Assembly (NCBI RefSeq): GCF_918731615.1
Contig: NZ_OU957226.1
Span: 2,791,501 to 2,855,500, forward strand
Origin: Flavobacterium sp. CECT 9288
GTDB taxonomy: Bacteria; Bacteroidota; Bacteroidia; Flavobacteriales; Flavobacteriaceae
Reading direction: 5' to 3'
Length of the DNA stretch: 64,000 nt
Shown one piece after another: positions 1 to 7,364 of this stretch (within the stretch, counting starts at the first letter, position 1; each line of letters opens with the position of its first letter). The translations under genes were made by a program, and so were the position numbers. Below the pieces are notes generated by a model, which saw nothing but the letters and a program-made list of their open reading frames with translations, was not told where the DNA came from and searched no databases.

Positions 1-1
1 G

Positions 2-271
2 CGTTCTGGAGAGTCTCCAAACCCAGATAGAGAGTTAATTCACGAGTCATTACGCACCGAAATTGAGCGTTCTCTTGAAACTCTTACACCTCGTGAGGCT
101 GATGTAGTTCGTTTGTACTTTGGTCTTGGTGACCAACACCCAATGACTTTAGAAGAAATTGGAGAAACTTTCGACCTAACTCGTGAGCGTGTGCGTCAAA
201 TCAAGGAAAAAGCAATCCGTAGATTAAAACATACTTCTAGAAGTAAAATTTTAAAAACCTATTTAGGATAA
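2..271 (+). CDS. rpoD: RNA polymerase sigma factor RpoD, C-terminal part (5' end outside window)
   Basis: The window opens inside this gene; frame 2 is open from the first base to a TAA at 269-271, giving the last 89 residues. The reading contains [15 protein letters not shown] followed by [20 protein letters not shown], the classic sigma-70 region 4 helix-turn-helix that contacts the -35 promoter element. It ends in a short basic tail ([17 protein letters not shown]). The protein is the primary (housekeeping) sigma subunit of RNA polymerase; Bacteroidota RpoD recognises TTG/TAnnTTTG promoters. A paralogous group 2 sigma factor is possible because only the C-terminus is seen. A terminator-like hairpin follows at 384. 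Confidence 0.9.
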   Translation, partial: RSGESPNPDRELIHESLRTEIERSLETLTPREADVVRLYFGLGDQHPMTLEEIGETFDLTRERVRQIKEKAIRRLKHTSRSKILKTYLG

Positions 272-279
272 CTATATTT

Positions 280-329
280 GTTTCAAGTTTCAAGTTGCTC
301 AAAACATCTTGAAACCTTAAACTTGAAAC
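280..329. repeat. Inverted repeat made of a 'gtttcaag' unit, no gene inside
   Basis: The left arm (280-297) reads gtttcaagtttcaagttg and the right arm ends ttaaacttgaaac, so the two sides pair as a long imperfect hairpin. Each arm is itself an internal repeat of a unit close to gtttcaag. It lies directly behind rpoD and could fold in the rpoD 3' UTR. Its style (short A/T-rich units in inverted order) matches the arms around the two small cassettes at 12557-13053 and 54311-54783, but there is no cargo. Confidence 0.55.
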
Positions 330-383
330 TTTTTTAAAGCAAACAACAGTCTGATTAACTGTTCGTTTTTTGATTGATGATTG

Positions 384-418
384 AAACCTCGGCTGATTAC
401 CGAGGTTTTATTTTTTTA
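384..418 (+). terminator. Rho-independent-type terminator after rpoD
   Basis: A 9-bp perfect stem, aaacctcgg (384-392) and ccgaggttt (400-408), encloses a 7-base loop and is followed by a run of T to 418. It lies about 110 bases after the rpoD stop and is the first strong terminator there. Confidence 0.75.
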
Positions 419-420
419 AT

Positions 421-478
421 AAAACCTCGGTCTGTTCTCCGCCACGGCAGATCGGGTTTCCGAGATTTCATTTTTTTC
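421..478 (+). repeat. Second, longer hairpin echoing the rpoD terminator
   Basis: The sequence aaaacctcgg (421-430) pairs, with one G-T pair, with ccgagatttc (460-469), and a T run follows. The stem repeats the sequence of the terminator just upstream, so this looks like a duplicated terminator with a larger insert in the loop (431-459, containing ccgccacggcag). Confidence 0.5.
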
Positions 479-480
479 AA

Positions 481-552
481 TATAACCACAAATCACTATT
501 TACTGAGAACGAATCACTGAATACTGTTCACTACTCACTATTCACTTCTCAC
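481..552. repeat. Degenerate short repeat built on 'tcactatt'
   Basis: The stretch repeats a loosely conserved 7-9 base unit (aatcactattt, aatcactgaat, gttcacta, ctcactatt, cacttctcac). It is non-coding. No unit is conserved enough, or spaced regularly enough, for a CRISPR. I see no protein gene anywhere in 272-772: the gap holds the inverted repeat at 280, two hairpins, this repeat, an intergenic element and a possible rpe promoter. Confidence 0.4.
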
Positions 553-559
553 TTTAAAG

Positions 560-660
560 GCGTAACCTTCCGTAAAAACTTCGGGTCGGGCTATTCGCTG
601 TATCTCTCCGTTGAACTACGAGGATGCCGCTTCTATCCCTTACGCAACCTTCGTTACTAA
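560..660 (-). repeat. Dispersed intergenic element, subtype 1 (copy a)
   Basis: Read on the minus strand, the core (583-641) begins gggatagaagcggcatcc and ends gatacagcgaatagcc. Nearly the same two blocks, gatagaagcgacatc and atagcggatagc, frame copy c at 32991-33102. The central sequence differs between the copies. The flanks carry a related pair gcgtaaccttc (560-570) and acgcaaccttc. There is no coding potential. Confidence 0.6.
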
Positions 661-711
661 AAGTCGTTGTTTCTTATTGATGAAAAAGCACCTCAATTGG
701 TCTAAAAAAAC

Positions 712-719
712 TATTTTTG
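712..719 (+). promoter_or_regulatory. Possible -7 element for rpe
   Basis: TATTTTTG matches the Bacteroidota -7 consensus TAnnTTTG and lies 53 bases before the rpe ATG. The nearest upstream TTG (697-699) is too close to be a normal -33 element, so support is weak. Confidence 0.35.
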
Positions 720-772
720 CACCAACAACAACTTAAGAATCTGAAAACATATTCAGCTTAAACAACTACACA

Positions 773-1435
773 ATGAAAAATACACTTATTGCTCCATCAG
801 TATTAGCGGCTGATTTTGGAAACCTACAGCGAGACATTGAAATGATCAACAATAGTGAAGCCGATTGGTTTCATATAGACATCATGGACGGCGTTTTTGT
901 ACCTAATATTTCATACGGAATGCCAGTACTTGAAGCCATTGCTAAACACGCTACCAAAACAATTGATGTCCATTTAATGATTGTAGATCCAGATCGCTAC
1001 ATCAAAACATTTGCTGGACTTGGAGCCAATATCCTTAGCGTACATTACGAAGCGTGTACACACTTGCACAGAACACTACAGGCCATAAAAGCAGAACGAA
1101 TGAAAGCTGGAGTTGCCATCAATCCGCATACTCCAATTGATTTGTTAGAAGATGTGATTAATGACATTGATTTGGTTTGTATCATGAGTGTGAATCCTGG
1201 TTTTGGTGGTCAATCATTTATTGAAAACACCTATTCTAAAGTTGAAAAACTAAAAGCCTTAATTACAAGAAAAGGAGCAGACACCCTTATTGAAGTTGAT
1301 GGAGGTGTAACTAGTGCTAATGCAAAACAACTTGTTGAAGCTGGAGCCGATGTTCTTGTTGCAGGAAGTTTTGTTTTTAAAGCAACAGACCCTGTACAAA
1401 CAATTCAAGATCTAAAAAAGCTTACTACTTTTTAA
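773..1435 (+). CDS. rpe: Ribulose-phosphate 3-epimerase
   Basis: This enzyme interconverts ribulose 5-phosphate and xylulose 5-phosphate in the pentose phosphate pathway, in the cytosol. The 220-residue product has the usual length and the hallmark motifs of the TIM-barrel family: APSVLAADFGNL at the N-terminus, HIDIMDGVFVPN around residue 34 (metal and substrate ligands), the VHLM strand, MSVNPGFGGQSF around residue 140, and EVDGGV plus VAGSFVF near the C-terminus (phosphate binding). The ATG at 773 fits the family N-terminus. The gene is monocistronic: a hairpin terminator follows at 1441 and the next gene runs the other way. Confidence 0.96.
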   Translation: MKNTLIAPSVLAADFGNLQRDIEMINNSEADWFHIDIMDGVFVPNISYGMPVLEAIAKHATKTIDVHLMIVDPDRYIKTFAGLGANILSVHYEACTHLHRTLQAIKAERMKAGVAINPHTPIDLLEDVINDIDLVCIMSVNPGFGGQSFIENTYSKVEKLKALITRKGADTLIEVDGGVTSANAKQLVEAGADVLVAGSFVFKATDPVQTIQDLKKLTTF

Positions 1436-1440
1436 TACAA

Positions 1441-1466
1441 AATGGCGCCTAGTGCGCCATTTTTAT
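1441..1466. terminator. Bidirectional terminator between rpe and the MtfA-like gene
   Basis: The stem aatggcgc / gcgccatt has a short loop and is followed by T-rich sequence on the plus strand and preceded by A-rich sequence for the minus strand. It sits between two converging genes. Confidence 0.75.
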
Positions 1467-2281
1467 TGATTTTCTCTGTAGTTTATCATGGTAACAACAT
1501 GATCATACAAATCTGGATGTACGGTTTTAAATTGAGCTGGTGTTTCAAAGAAATGTTCTAAAACTACTGCTAAAAATTCAAATTGATTTTCATACGCATA
1601 GGATCTAAAATACTGAGCATCGCTTAATGAGGAGCTTAAAACCGAATCAGAAAAATACTTGACTACTTCATTAAAGGCATCAAAAAAGATAATAGAACTG
1701 GGATCGTTATTTTTCATACAATGAAAATGCAGTACATGCGTAAATTCATGTAATCCTAGATTCAAATTATCAGTTGAACTTAAATGACCTAAGATAAAAT
1801 CCTCCCAAGAAAAAACTACTGCTTTCATCATGGGATTAAACTCGCCTTTGTGAAAAACTTCATTTTCGGTTGAGAAGTAAGCCGTAGGATAAATAACAAT
1901 TCGCTTGAACAACGGAACAAGATAATTACGCATCCCAAAGGTAAGCATGACATAAGTAGCTGCTATTAGCAATCGCATTTGCTCTGTAACTACAAGATCT
2001 TTACCTATAAATTGATATTGTTTTGTGAACATAAGTATTCTATGTTCAAAATACTCTTTTCTTTTAGCCGATAAGGTACTGTAATAAGGAAAATCGTCTG
2101 ATAAAATTTTACGCTGATGTGGCTTCAGTCTTTTAGAGAAAGGATACCAATGTATGAACAATGGCTTATTAAAGAACATCATATAAGAGGGCTCAATAAC
2201 ATTAAACAGTATAAATAAAAGAAAAAAGAGACCTATAAAAACTGTCAAAACTACTTGGACAACCATATTAAAGTAATTCAT
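1463..2281 (-). CDS. MtfA-like zinc metallopeptidase (M90 family)
   Basis: The 272-residue product begins with a hydrophobic segment (about residues 5-30), suggesting a membrane anchor. It has the zinc-peptidase signature LHEFTHVLHFH (HExxH, about residues 178-188) and an upstream pattern RMLLIAAT...MLTFG seen in the MtfA/DUF980 family. E. coli MtfA binds the repressor Mlc and has peptidase activity; this anchored form is typical of Bacteroidota and its substrate is not known to me. The ATG at 2281 is the only good start. It lies after the tRNA-Arg but is separated from it by a terminator. Confidence 0.8.
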   Translation of the reverse strand: MNYFNMVVQVVLTVFIGLFFLLFILFNVIEPSYMMFFNKPLFIHWYPFSKRLKPHQRKILSDDFPYYSTLSAKRKEYFEHRILMFTKQYQFIGKDLVVTEQMRLLIAATYVMLTFGMRNYLVPLFKRIVIYPTAYFSTENEVFHKGEFNPMMKAVVFSWEDFILGHLSSTDNLNLGLHEFTHVLHFHCMKNNDPSSIIFFDAFNEVVKYFSDSVLSSSLSDAQYFRSYAYENQFEFLAVVLEHFFETPAQFKTVHPDLYDHVVTMINYRENQ

Positions 2282-2286
2282 TAAAA

Positions 2287-2333
2287 AAATGCCTCAAAAA
2301 ACTCAAGATAACTTGTAATTTTCTAAGGCATTT
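2287..2333 (-). terminator. Terminator after tRNA-Arg
   Basis: On the minus strand aaatgcct pairs with aggcattt across a 31-base loop and a T run follows. It lies 14 bases past the tRNA 3' end. Confidence 0.5.
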
Positions 2334-2346
2334 AAAAGTTAAAAAG

Positions 2347-2420
2347 TGGCCGCGACAGGGTTCGAACCTGCAACCCTCAGAGTCGAAATCTGATATTCTA
2401 TCCAGTTGAACTACACAGCC
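2347..2420 (-). tRNA. tRNA-Arg, anticodon TCG
   Basis: Read on the minus strand, a 74-base cloverleaf is visible. The acceptor stem GGCTGTG pairs with CGCGGCC using G-T pairs. The anticodon stem TCAGA / TCTGA encloses the loop TTTCGAC, giving anticodon TCG (reads CGN arginine codons). The T arm contains GGTTCGAACC. CCA is not encoded. Confidence 0.93.
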
Positions 2421-2484
2421 ATTTGATTAGAGATTTGTGATTAACGATTCTAGATTTATAATTGTTAATCTTGTATCTTAAAAT

Positions 2485-2934
2485 TTAGGTCAATAATTTT
2501 TTAACTATTGTAGAAATCGTTTTCCCTTCAGCAGTTCCACCAAGTTTTGCTGATGCTAATCCCATAACTTTCCCCATAGAAGCAATACCTGATGCTCCGG
2601 TTTCGGCAATAATTGCTGCAATAACGGCTTCAACTTCTGCTTCACTTAGTTGAGCTGGTAAGAATTTCTCAATAACTGCTATTTGCGCTAATTCTGGTTC
2701 AGCAAGATCTAAACGGTTTTGCTCTGTGAAGATTCGGGCACTTTCTTTACGTGTTTTTACAAGTTTTTGTAGCAACTTTACTTCATCGTCTTCTGAAATT
2801 TCTTCTTTAGATCCTGTTGCCGTTTGTGCTAGTAATAGTTCTGATTTTATTGCTCTTAATGCTTCAAGTGCAACGGTATCTTTAGCTCTCATGGCGGTCT
2901 TCATTTCGTCCATGATTAATGTTGATAAACTCAT
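2485..2934 (-). CDS. GatB/YqeY domain protein
   Basis: The 149-residue product is the length of the stand-alone YqeY family. It shows the family's N-terminal helical pattern (MKTAMRAKDTVALEALRAIKSEL) starting near residue 11, the segment KLVKTRKESARIF in the middle, and the C-terminal IASMGKVMGLASAKLGGTAEGK, which resembles the tail of the tRNA-dependent amidotransferase subunit GatB. A role around aminoacyl-tRNA is assumed from that resemblance; the function of YqeY itself is not established. It is downstream of ftsZ on the same strand, but a strong terminator and a repeat element lie between them. Confidence 0.88.
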   Translation of the reverse strand: MSLSTLIMDEMKTAMRAKDTVALEALRAIKSELLLAQTATGSKEEISEDDEVKLLQKLVKTRKESARIFTEQNRLDLAEPELAQIAVIEKFLPAQLSEAEVEAVIAAIIAETGASGIASMGKVMGLASAKLGGTAEGKTISTIVKKLLT

Positions 2935-2994
2935 ATCTTATGTCTTTGTTTTTTCAATTATGATGAAACAGCAGTTACGGCGCACTGTTGCTTA

Positions 2995-3145
2995 CTGCCC
3001 CAGATGGTCGTGAAAAGCCTTTTTAGGGCAAAAAGCAATTTTTTTCTAAGAGTTAAAAAGCGACTGAAAGAAGCTCTTTTAAGACTGTAGAAAAAAAGCG
3101 TTTTGTACAAAAAGCTTGCAACAACAGCTGGATTCAGGCCCAACA
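2995..3145 (+). repeat. Dispersed intergenic element, subtype 2 (copy b)
   Basis: This copy shares the block aaaagcgactgaaagaagct and the following tctttt with copy e at 63375-63520 (there on the minus strand) with about one mismatch. It also shares a similar left end (gccccagatggtcgtgaaaagc against gccctgatagtaatggaaagc). No protein gene is seen in 2935-3254. The 62-codon open frame across it on the minus strand lacks family resemblance and I treat it as non-coding. Confidence 0.6.
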
Positions 3146-3196
3146 AAATTACAGTATTTTAACGGGAATAGCAACTGCTATCTGGTGGATTGTAGT

Positions 3197-3236
3197 AAAA
3201 AAAGAAACCCGAAAATCATATTAATTTTCGGGTTTC
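3197..3236 (-). terminator. Terminator of the dcw operon after ftsZ
   Basis: On the minus strand gaaacccgaaaat pairs with attttcgggtttc (13 bp) around a 7-base loop and is followed by seven T. It begins 19 bases after the ftsZ stop, so most dcw transcripts should end here and yqeY should have its own promoter. Confidence 0.85.
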
Positions 3237-3254
3237 CTAGAATTAATTAACACC

Positions 3255-5192
3255 TTAATCTACGTTATCGTGTAAATACGAATTATTAGAACGCAATTGC
3301 AAATCATTGTTACTATCTGTACCAACAGATATCCTTGAATTTGCAGTATTCATTTGATTATTTGAGATATTTATACCCAATCGTTTGTAAGCAGGTTCTT
3401 TCTCATATTCATCAATTTTAGAAACATTATTATGGAACTTATAATTGAAATCTTTTAATTTCTTTCTACGCTCATCAGCTCTCATTCGTAATGATTCTTC
3501 AATCGTCATTTCTGTAGGAGCAATGCTTTCAAAATCCATATGCTCAGCTGTTGTAGTATCTACTTGTTTCAAAGTGATATTCAATTCAGCTGGCGTAACC
3601 ACTTCAGTTGCTTTTACTGCAGCTTTTGGCATAAACTCTGGTTCTTCATCCATATACTCCTCTAACGAATATTTGATAATTCCATTGTCTGAAAGCTCTG
3701 TTACTGGTACAAATTGAACTGCTTCATTTACTTTAATTTCTTTAGTCTCATTTGTCAATTCAAAAATTACGTTATTGTCTTGTTTTTGTTCTGACACTTC
3801 TGATTTAAAAAGAGGTAAATCAAATGAAAATGATGTTTGCTCTTGTTTTTCTGTTGTTTTTGCTTGCACCAATTGTGGCTCTACTGCTGGAGTAGAAACT
3901 ATAAAATCGATATCAGTAATAGGTGAAACAATTTCGAATGTTACGTCTAAATTGTTTATAAAATCAGACATTTCAACCAAGTCTTCATTATTGATCGTTG
4001 GTGTGTTTACAACTGGAGTTTTTACAACTACTTCGTCCTCCATTAAATCAAATACAATTCTATCATTTGCAGAAGACGCTTTTGGAGTCTCCATATTTAA
4101 GTCAAATGCAGTTACAGAATTGTTTATTAAATTGTACACACTTTTTTGCTCATCCCCTAGCGTATGAATTATCTTTTTAGGCTCTGTGTTTACAATCTCA
4201 TTTTGTTGTTCTATATCAAATCCTGTTGCAATAATAGTTACTGCAATAGCATCACCAAGAGACTCATCCTCACCTACACCCATGATGATATTGGCATTAT
4301 GTCCCGCTTCGTTTTGAATGTGATCATTGATTTCCCCAATTTCATCGATAGTAATTTCATTAGTACCAGAAACGATAAGCAACAATACGTTTTTGGCACC
4401 AGTAATTTTGTTATCGTTTAATAATGGCGAATCTAGAGCTGCAATAATAGCCTCTTTTGCTCTGTTCTCACCTGATGAAACTGATGAACCCATAATTGCG
4501 GTTCCACTATTATACAAAACCGTTTTAGCATCTCTTAAATCGATATTTTGAGTATAGTGATGCGTAATTACTTCGGCAATTCCGCGTGAAGCAGTTGCCA
4601 AGACTTCATCCGCTTTAGAAAATCCTGCTTTAAAACCAAGGTTTCCATAAACTTCTCTTAGTTTGTTATTGTTTATAACAATTAAGGAATCTACTTGTTT
4701 ACGTAATTTTTCAATTCCAATTAAAGCTTGCTCTTGACGCACTTTACCTTCAAAAAGAAACGGTAGCGTAACTATACCTACTGTTAAAATATCTCTTTCC
4801 TTAGCTAGTTGAGCAATTACTGGAGCTGCACCGGTACCTGTACCACCACCCATACCAGCGGTAATAAAAACCATCTTGGTATTTTGATCCAACATTTTTT
4901 CAATTTCGGAGATGCTCTCTATAGCTGACTGCTGTCCTACATCAGGATTAGCACCTGCGCCTAACCCCTCGGTAAGATGAACACCCAACTGTATTTTATT
5001 TGGCACTGAACTGCTATGTAAAGCTTGAGAATCTGTATTACACACTATGAAGTCAACGCCTTTTATTCCTTGCTTAAACATGTGGTTGATAGCGTTACTT
5101 CCGCCTCCACCGACCCCTATAACTTTTATTACATTTGATTGGTTTTTAGGTAAATCAAATGAAATACTTCCAAATTCTGTGTTGCTTGGCAT
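3255..5192 (-). CDS. ftsZ: Cell division GTPase FtsZ with long C-terminal tail
   Basis: FtsZ polymerises at mid-cell into the Z-ring that organises the divisome. The GTPase domain (about 1-330) has GVGGGGSNAINHM near residue 26 and the tubulin signature GMGGGTGTGAAP at 113-124. After it comes an acidic, low-complexity linker of about 270 residues, then the conserved C-terminal peptide EPAYKRLGINI (about 599-609) that binds FtsA, and a further 36 polar residues. At 645 residues it is much longer than E. coli FtsZ (about 380); long linkers are common in Bacteroidota. It is the last gene of the dcw run, 51 bases after ftsA, with a terminator behind it. Confidence 0.97.
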   Translation of the reverse strand: MPSNTEFGSISFDLPKNQSNVIKVIGVGGGGSNAINHMFKQGIKGVDFIVCNTDSQALHSSSVPNKIQLGVHLTEGLGAGANPDVGQQSAIESISEIEKMLDQNTKMVFITAGMGGGTGTGAAPVIAQLAKERDILTVGIVTLPFLFEGKVRQEQALIGIEKLRKQVDSLIVINNNKLREVYGNLGFKAGFSKADEVLATASRGIAEVITHHYTQNIDLRDAKTVLYNSGTAIMGSSVSSGENRAKEAIIAALDSPLLNDNKITGAKNVLLLIVSGTNEITIDEIGEINDHIQNEAGHNANIIMGVGEDESLGDAIAVTIIATGFDIEQQNEIVNTEPKKIIHTLGDEQKSVYNLINNSVTAFDLNMETPKASSANDRIVFDLMEDEVVVKTPVVNTPTINNEDLVEMSDFINNLDVTFEIVSPITDIDFIVSTPAVEPQLVQAKTTEKQEQTSFSFDLPLFKSEVSEQKQDNNVIFELTNETKEIKVNEAVQFVPVTELSDNGIIKYSLEEYMDEEPEFMPKAAVKATEVVTPAELNITLKQVDTTTAEHMDFESIAPTEMTIEESLRMRADERRKKLKDFNYKFHNNVSKIDEYEKEPAYKRLGINISNNQMNTANSRISVGTDSNNDLQLRSNNSYLHDNVD

Positions 5193-5243
5193 AATTTTGG
5201 GTTTTTTGAAATTATTATTAATTCTTAGCTTCTTTTTTGAGTT

Positions 5244-6635
5244 TTATTCTGCATTATCAAGAAATTCTTTGATCCTATCCACATAACGATCAAAGAAGTT
5301 TTTTTGAATTCTAGTTGCGGTAGAATCCGGTTGTTTCTCTTTAATATGGTATTCTTCCTCTATTGCAATTTCAGACACTTCATTTACAGGAGTTGGTGCC
5401 ACAGCCACGGGCGCTCTATAAACTGGTTGCTCTTTTACTGGAGCAACAAGATCCAATCGTACTGCACTTTGAGTTTTGTTTTCTATACTTTTCATTACTA
5501 ACCCCACAGCTGTTGCATATAAAGGACTTGATATTTCCTCATCTGAATTCCCTGCTAGGTGCTCATTTGGATATCCTATTCTGGTATCCATTCCTGTAAT
5601 ATATTCTACTAGTTGTTTTATATGTTTCAACTGAGCTCCACCACCAGTTAATACAATACCTGCAATTAATTTCTTTCTTGGATCTTCATGACCATAAGCT
5701 TTCACTTCGGTAAAAACTTGTTCAATTATTTCAACTACACGTGCGTTAATAATTTTAGAAAGATTTTTCAATGAAATTTCTTTTGGCTCTCTTCCTCTTA
5801 ATCCTGGTATTGATACAATTTCATTGTCACGGTTTTCTCCAGGCCAAGCAGATCCAAACTTCACTTTTAAAAGCTCGGCTTGCTTTTCAATAATAGAACA
5901 TCCTTCCTTAATATCATCAGTAATAACATTCCCTCCAAAAGGGATGACAGCGGTATGACGAATGATTCCATCTTTAAAAATGGCTAAATCAGTGGTTCCT
6001 CCACCTATATCAATTAAGGCAACACCAGCCTCTTTTTCCTCTTGACTAAGTACCGCATCAGCAGACGCTAATGGCTCCAGTGTAAGCCCAGAAAGCTCAA
6101 TACCCGAACTTTGAATACAGCGCCCAACATTTCTTATAGATGCTGCTTGCCCTACAACCACGTGAAAACTTGCTTCAAGTCTTCCGCCATACATTCCTAT
6201 CGGTTCCTTAATCTCTGACTGACCATCAATCTTGAACTCTTGAGGCAAAACATGAATAATTTCTTCACCAGGTAACATGGCTAATTTATTTACTTGATCA
6301 ATAAGAAGCTGAATGTCACTTTCGCCTATTACTTCTTCTGGATTGTGTCTGCTAATATAATCTGTATGTTGAATACTACGTATGTGCTGACCTGCAATAC
6401 CTACTACTACATCTTTTATTTTAAAACCTGAATTATTTTCGGCATCTTGGATTGCTTGTTGTATAGACTGTATAGTTTGTGTAATATTATTAACCACACC
6501 TCTAGCCACACCAAGACTTTTAGATTTACCTAAACCTAAAATTTCCAGTTTACCATACTCATTTTTTTTGCCTATCATGGCAACTATCTTAGTTGTCCCA
6601 ATATCTAGTCCTACTGCAATCTTCTCTTTTTCCAT
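5244..6635 (-). CDS. ftsA: Cell division protein FtsA
   Basis: FtsA is the actin-like ATPase that tethers FtsZ filaments to the inner membrane. The product starts MEKEKIAVGLDIGTTKIVAMIG, the phosphate-1 motif of the actin/Hsp70 fold. Later come LIDIGGGTTDLAIF (phosphate-2, about residue 210) and GIVLTGGGAQLKHI (adenosine motif, about residue 330). The C-terminus ends NFFDRYVDRIKEFLDN, which can form the membrane-binding amphipathic helix. I chose the ATG at 6635; an in-frame TTG two codons upstream is less likely. It follows ftsQ with a 6-base gap. Confidence 0.96.
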   Translation of the reverse strand: MEKEKIAVGLDIGTTKIVAMIGKKNEYGKLEILGLGKSKSLGVARGVVNNITQTIQSIQQAIQDAENNSGFKIKDVVVGIAGQHIRSIQHTDYISRHNPEEVIGESDIQLLIDQVNKLAMLPGEEIIHVLPQEFKIDGQSEIKEPIGMYGGRLEASFHVVVGQAASIRNVGRCIQSSGIELSGLTLEPLASADAVLSQEEKEAGVALIDIGGGTTDLAIFKDGIIRHTAVIPFGGNVITDDIKEGCSIIEKQAELLKVKFGSAWPGENRDNEIVSIPGLRGREPKEISLKNLSKIINARVVEIIEQVFTEVKAYGHEDPRKKLIAGIVLTGGGAQLKHIKQLVEYITGMDTRIGYPNEHLAGNSDEEISSPLYATAVGLVMKSIENKTQSAVRLDLVAPVKEQPVYRAPVAVAPTPVNEVSEIAIEEEYHIKEKQPDSTATRIQKNFFDRYVDRIKEFLDNAE

Positions 6636-6641
6636 TATCAA

Positions 6642-7364
6642 TTATTTAGTGCAAACTACTTGATCCGTAAATCGGAGGTCAATTTTTTTATATTTATACA
6701 AAGAACCATCCAAAACAGCCTTTTGAAAAAAAGCTTTATAATTCCTAAATTTTAACACAGCAAAATTTAGACTACCAAAATCTATTTGATAATCAAAATT
6801 TCTATTGTGCATAATTAAGCTACCATTTGGCATTATTTGTATTCCAATGATGTTCTTTTTCAAAAACTCATCATTGTAAATAACTTGAAATAATTTTGTT
6901 AATTCTTCGCTATTTTTTTTATTTCTCGCTCCTGAAACAAGCGGTACTCTCGCTGTAAAGTTATCTGACAAAGGCATTTTACCGCCTTGATAATCAATAT
7001 AAAAAGACTTACCATTATCAAACACCCTAGCAATTGGAGTCTTTTGTTCTACCACTGCTTTTAACACACCATCAATGGTCACATATACTTCTGATTTTTT
7101 AATCATAGCATGTGAATCAATAGTGGTTTCTAGTTTATTCAAATCTAAATTAACTTTTTGAATACTTCTTACGTTGTCACTATTTTCTATCAACAATTTA
7201 TTAACTATTTCTTGTTTAACAAATGGCGAATTAACTCCCACAAATGTTACTGTAGATTGCTTCAGTTTTCTATTTTCATTTCGTTTTGATGTGAAAGAAA
7301 ATAAAAAAATCAACAGTACAAACATGAGTACTAATCGTACATTTGTCCAATTAAAGAGTTTCAT
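6642..7364 (-). CDS. ftsQ: Cell division protein FtsQ/DivIB
   Basis: This is a bitopic membrane protein of 240 residues with one transmembrane helix at about 10-23 (LVLMFVLLIFLFSF) and a periplasmic part with a POTRA-like segment (VTFVGVNSPFVKQEIVNKLL) followed by a beta domain containing IDSHAMIKKSEVYVTIDGVL. These patterns and its place between murC and ftsA identify it as FtsQ, which links the cytoplasmic ring to FtsL/FtsB and FtsWI. Similarity within the family is low, so context carries much of the call. It overlaps the murC stop by 14 bases, suggesting translational coupling. Confidence 0.9.
   Translation of the reverse strand: MKLFNWTNVRLVLMFVLLIFLFSFTSKRNENRKLKQSTVTFVGVNSPFVKQEIVNKLLIENSDNVRSIQKVNLDLNKLETTIDSHAMIKKSEVYVTIDGVLKAVVEQKTPIARVFDNGKSFYIDYQGGKMPLSDNFTARVPLVSGARNKKNSEELTKLFQVIYNDEFLKKNIIGIQIMPNGSLIMHNRNFDYQIDFGSLNFAVLKFRNYKAFFQKAVLDGSLYKYKKIDLRFTDQVVCTK

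Noticed and set aside
481..552. Repeated 'tcactatt'-like units, considered as a small CRISPR array
   Set aside because: Units are 7-9 bases, degenerate, with no constant-length spacers, and no cas genes are present. It is a low-complexity intergenic repeat.
2958..3146. 62-codon open frame on the minus strand between yqeY and ftsZ
   Set aside because: It lies wholly within the dispersed repeat element (copy b), has no family resemblance, and copy e at 63375 does not keep the frame.
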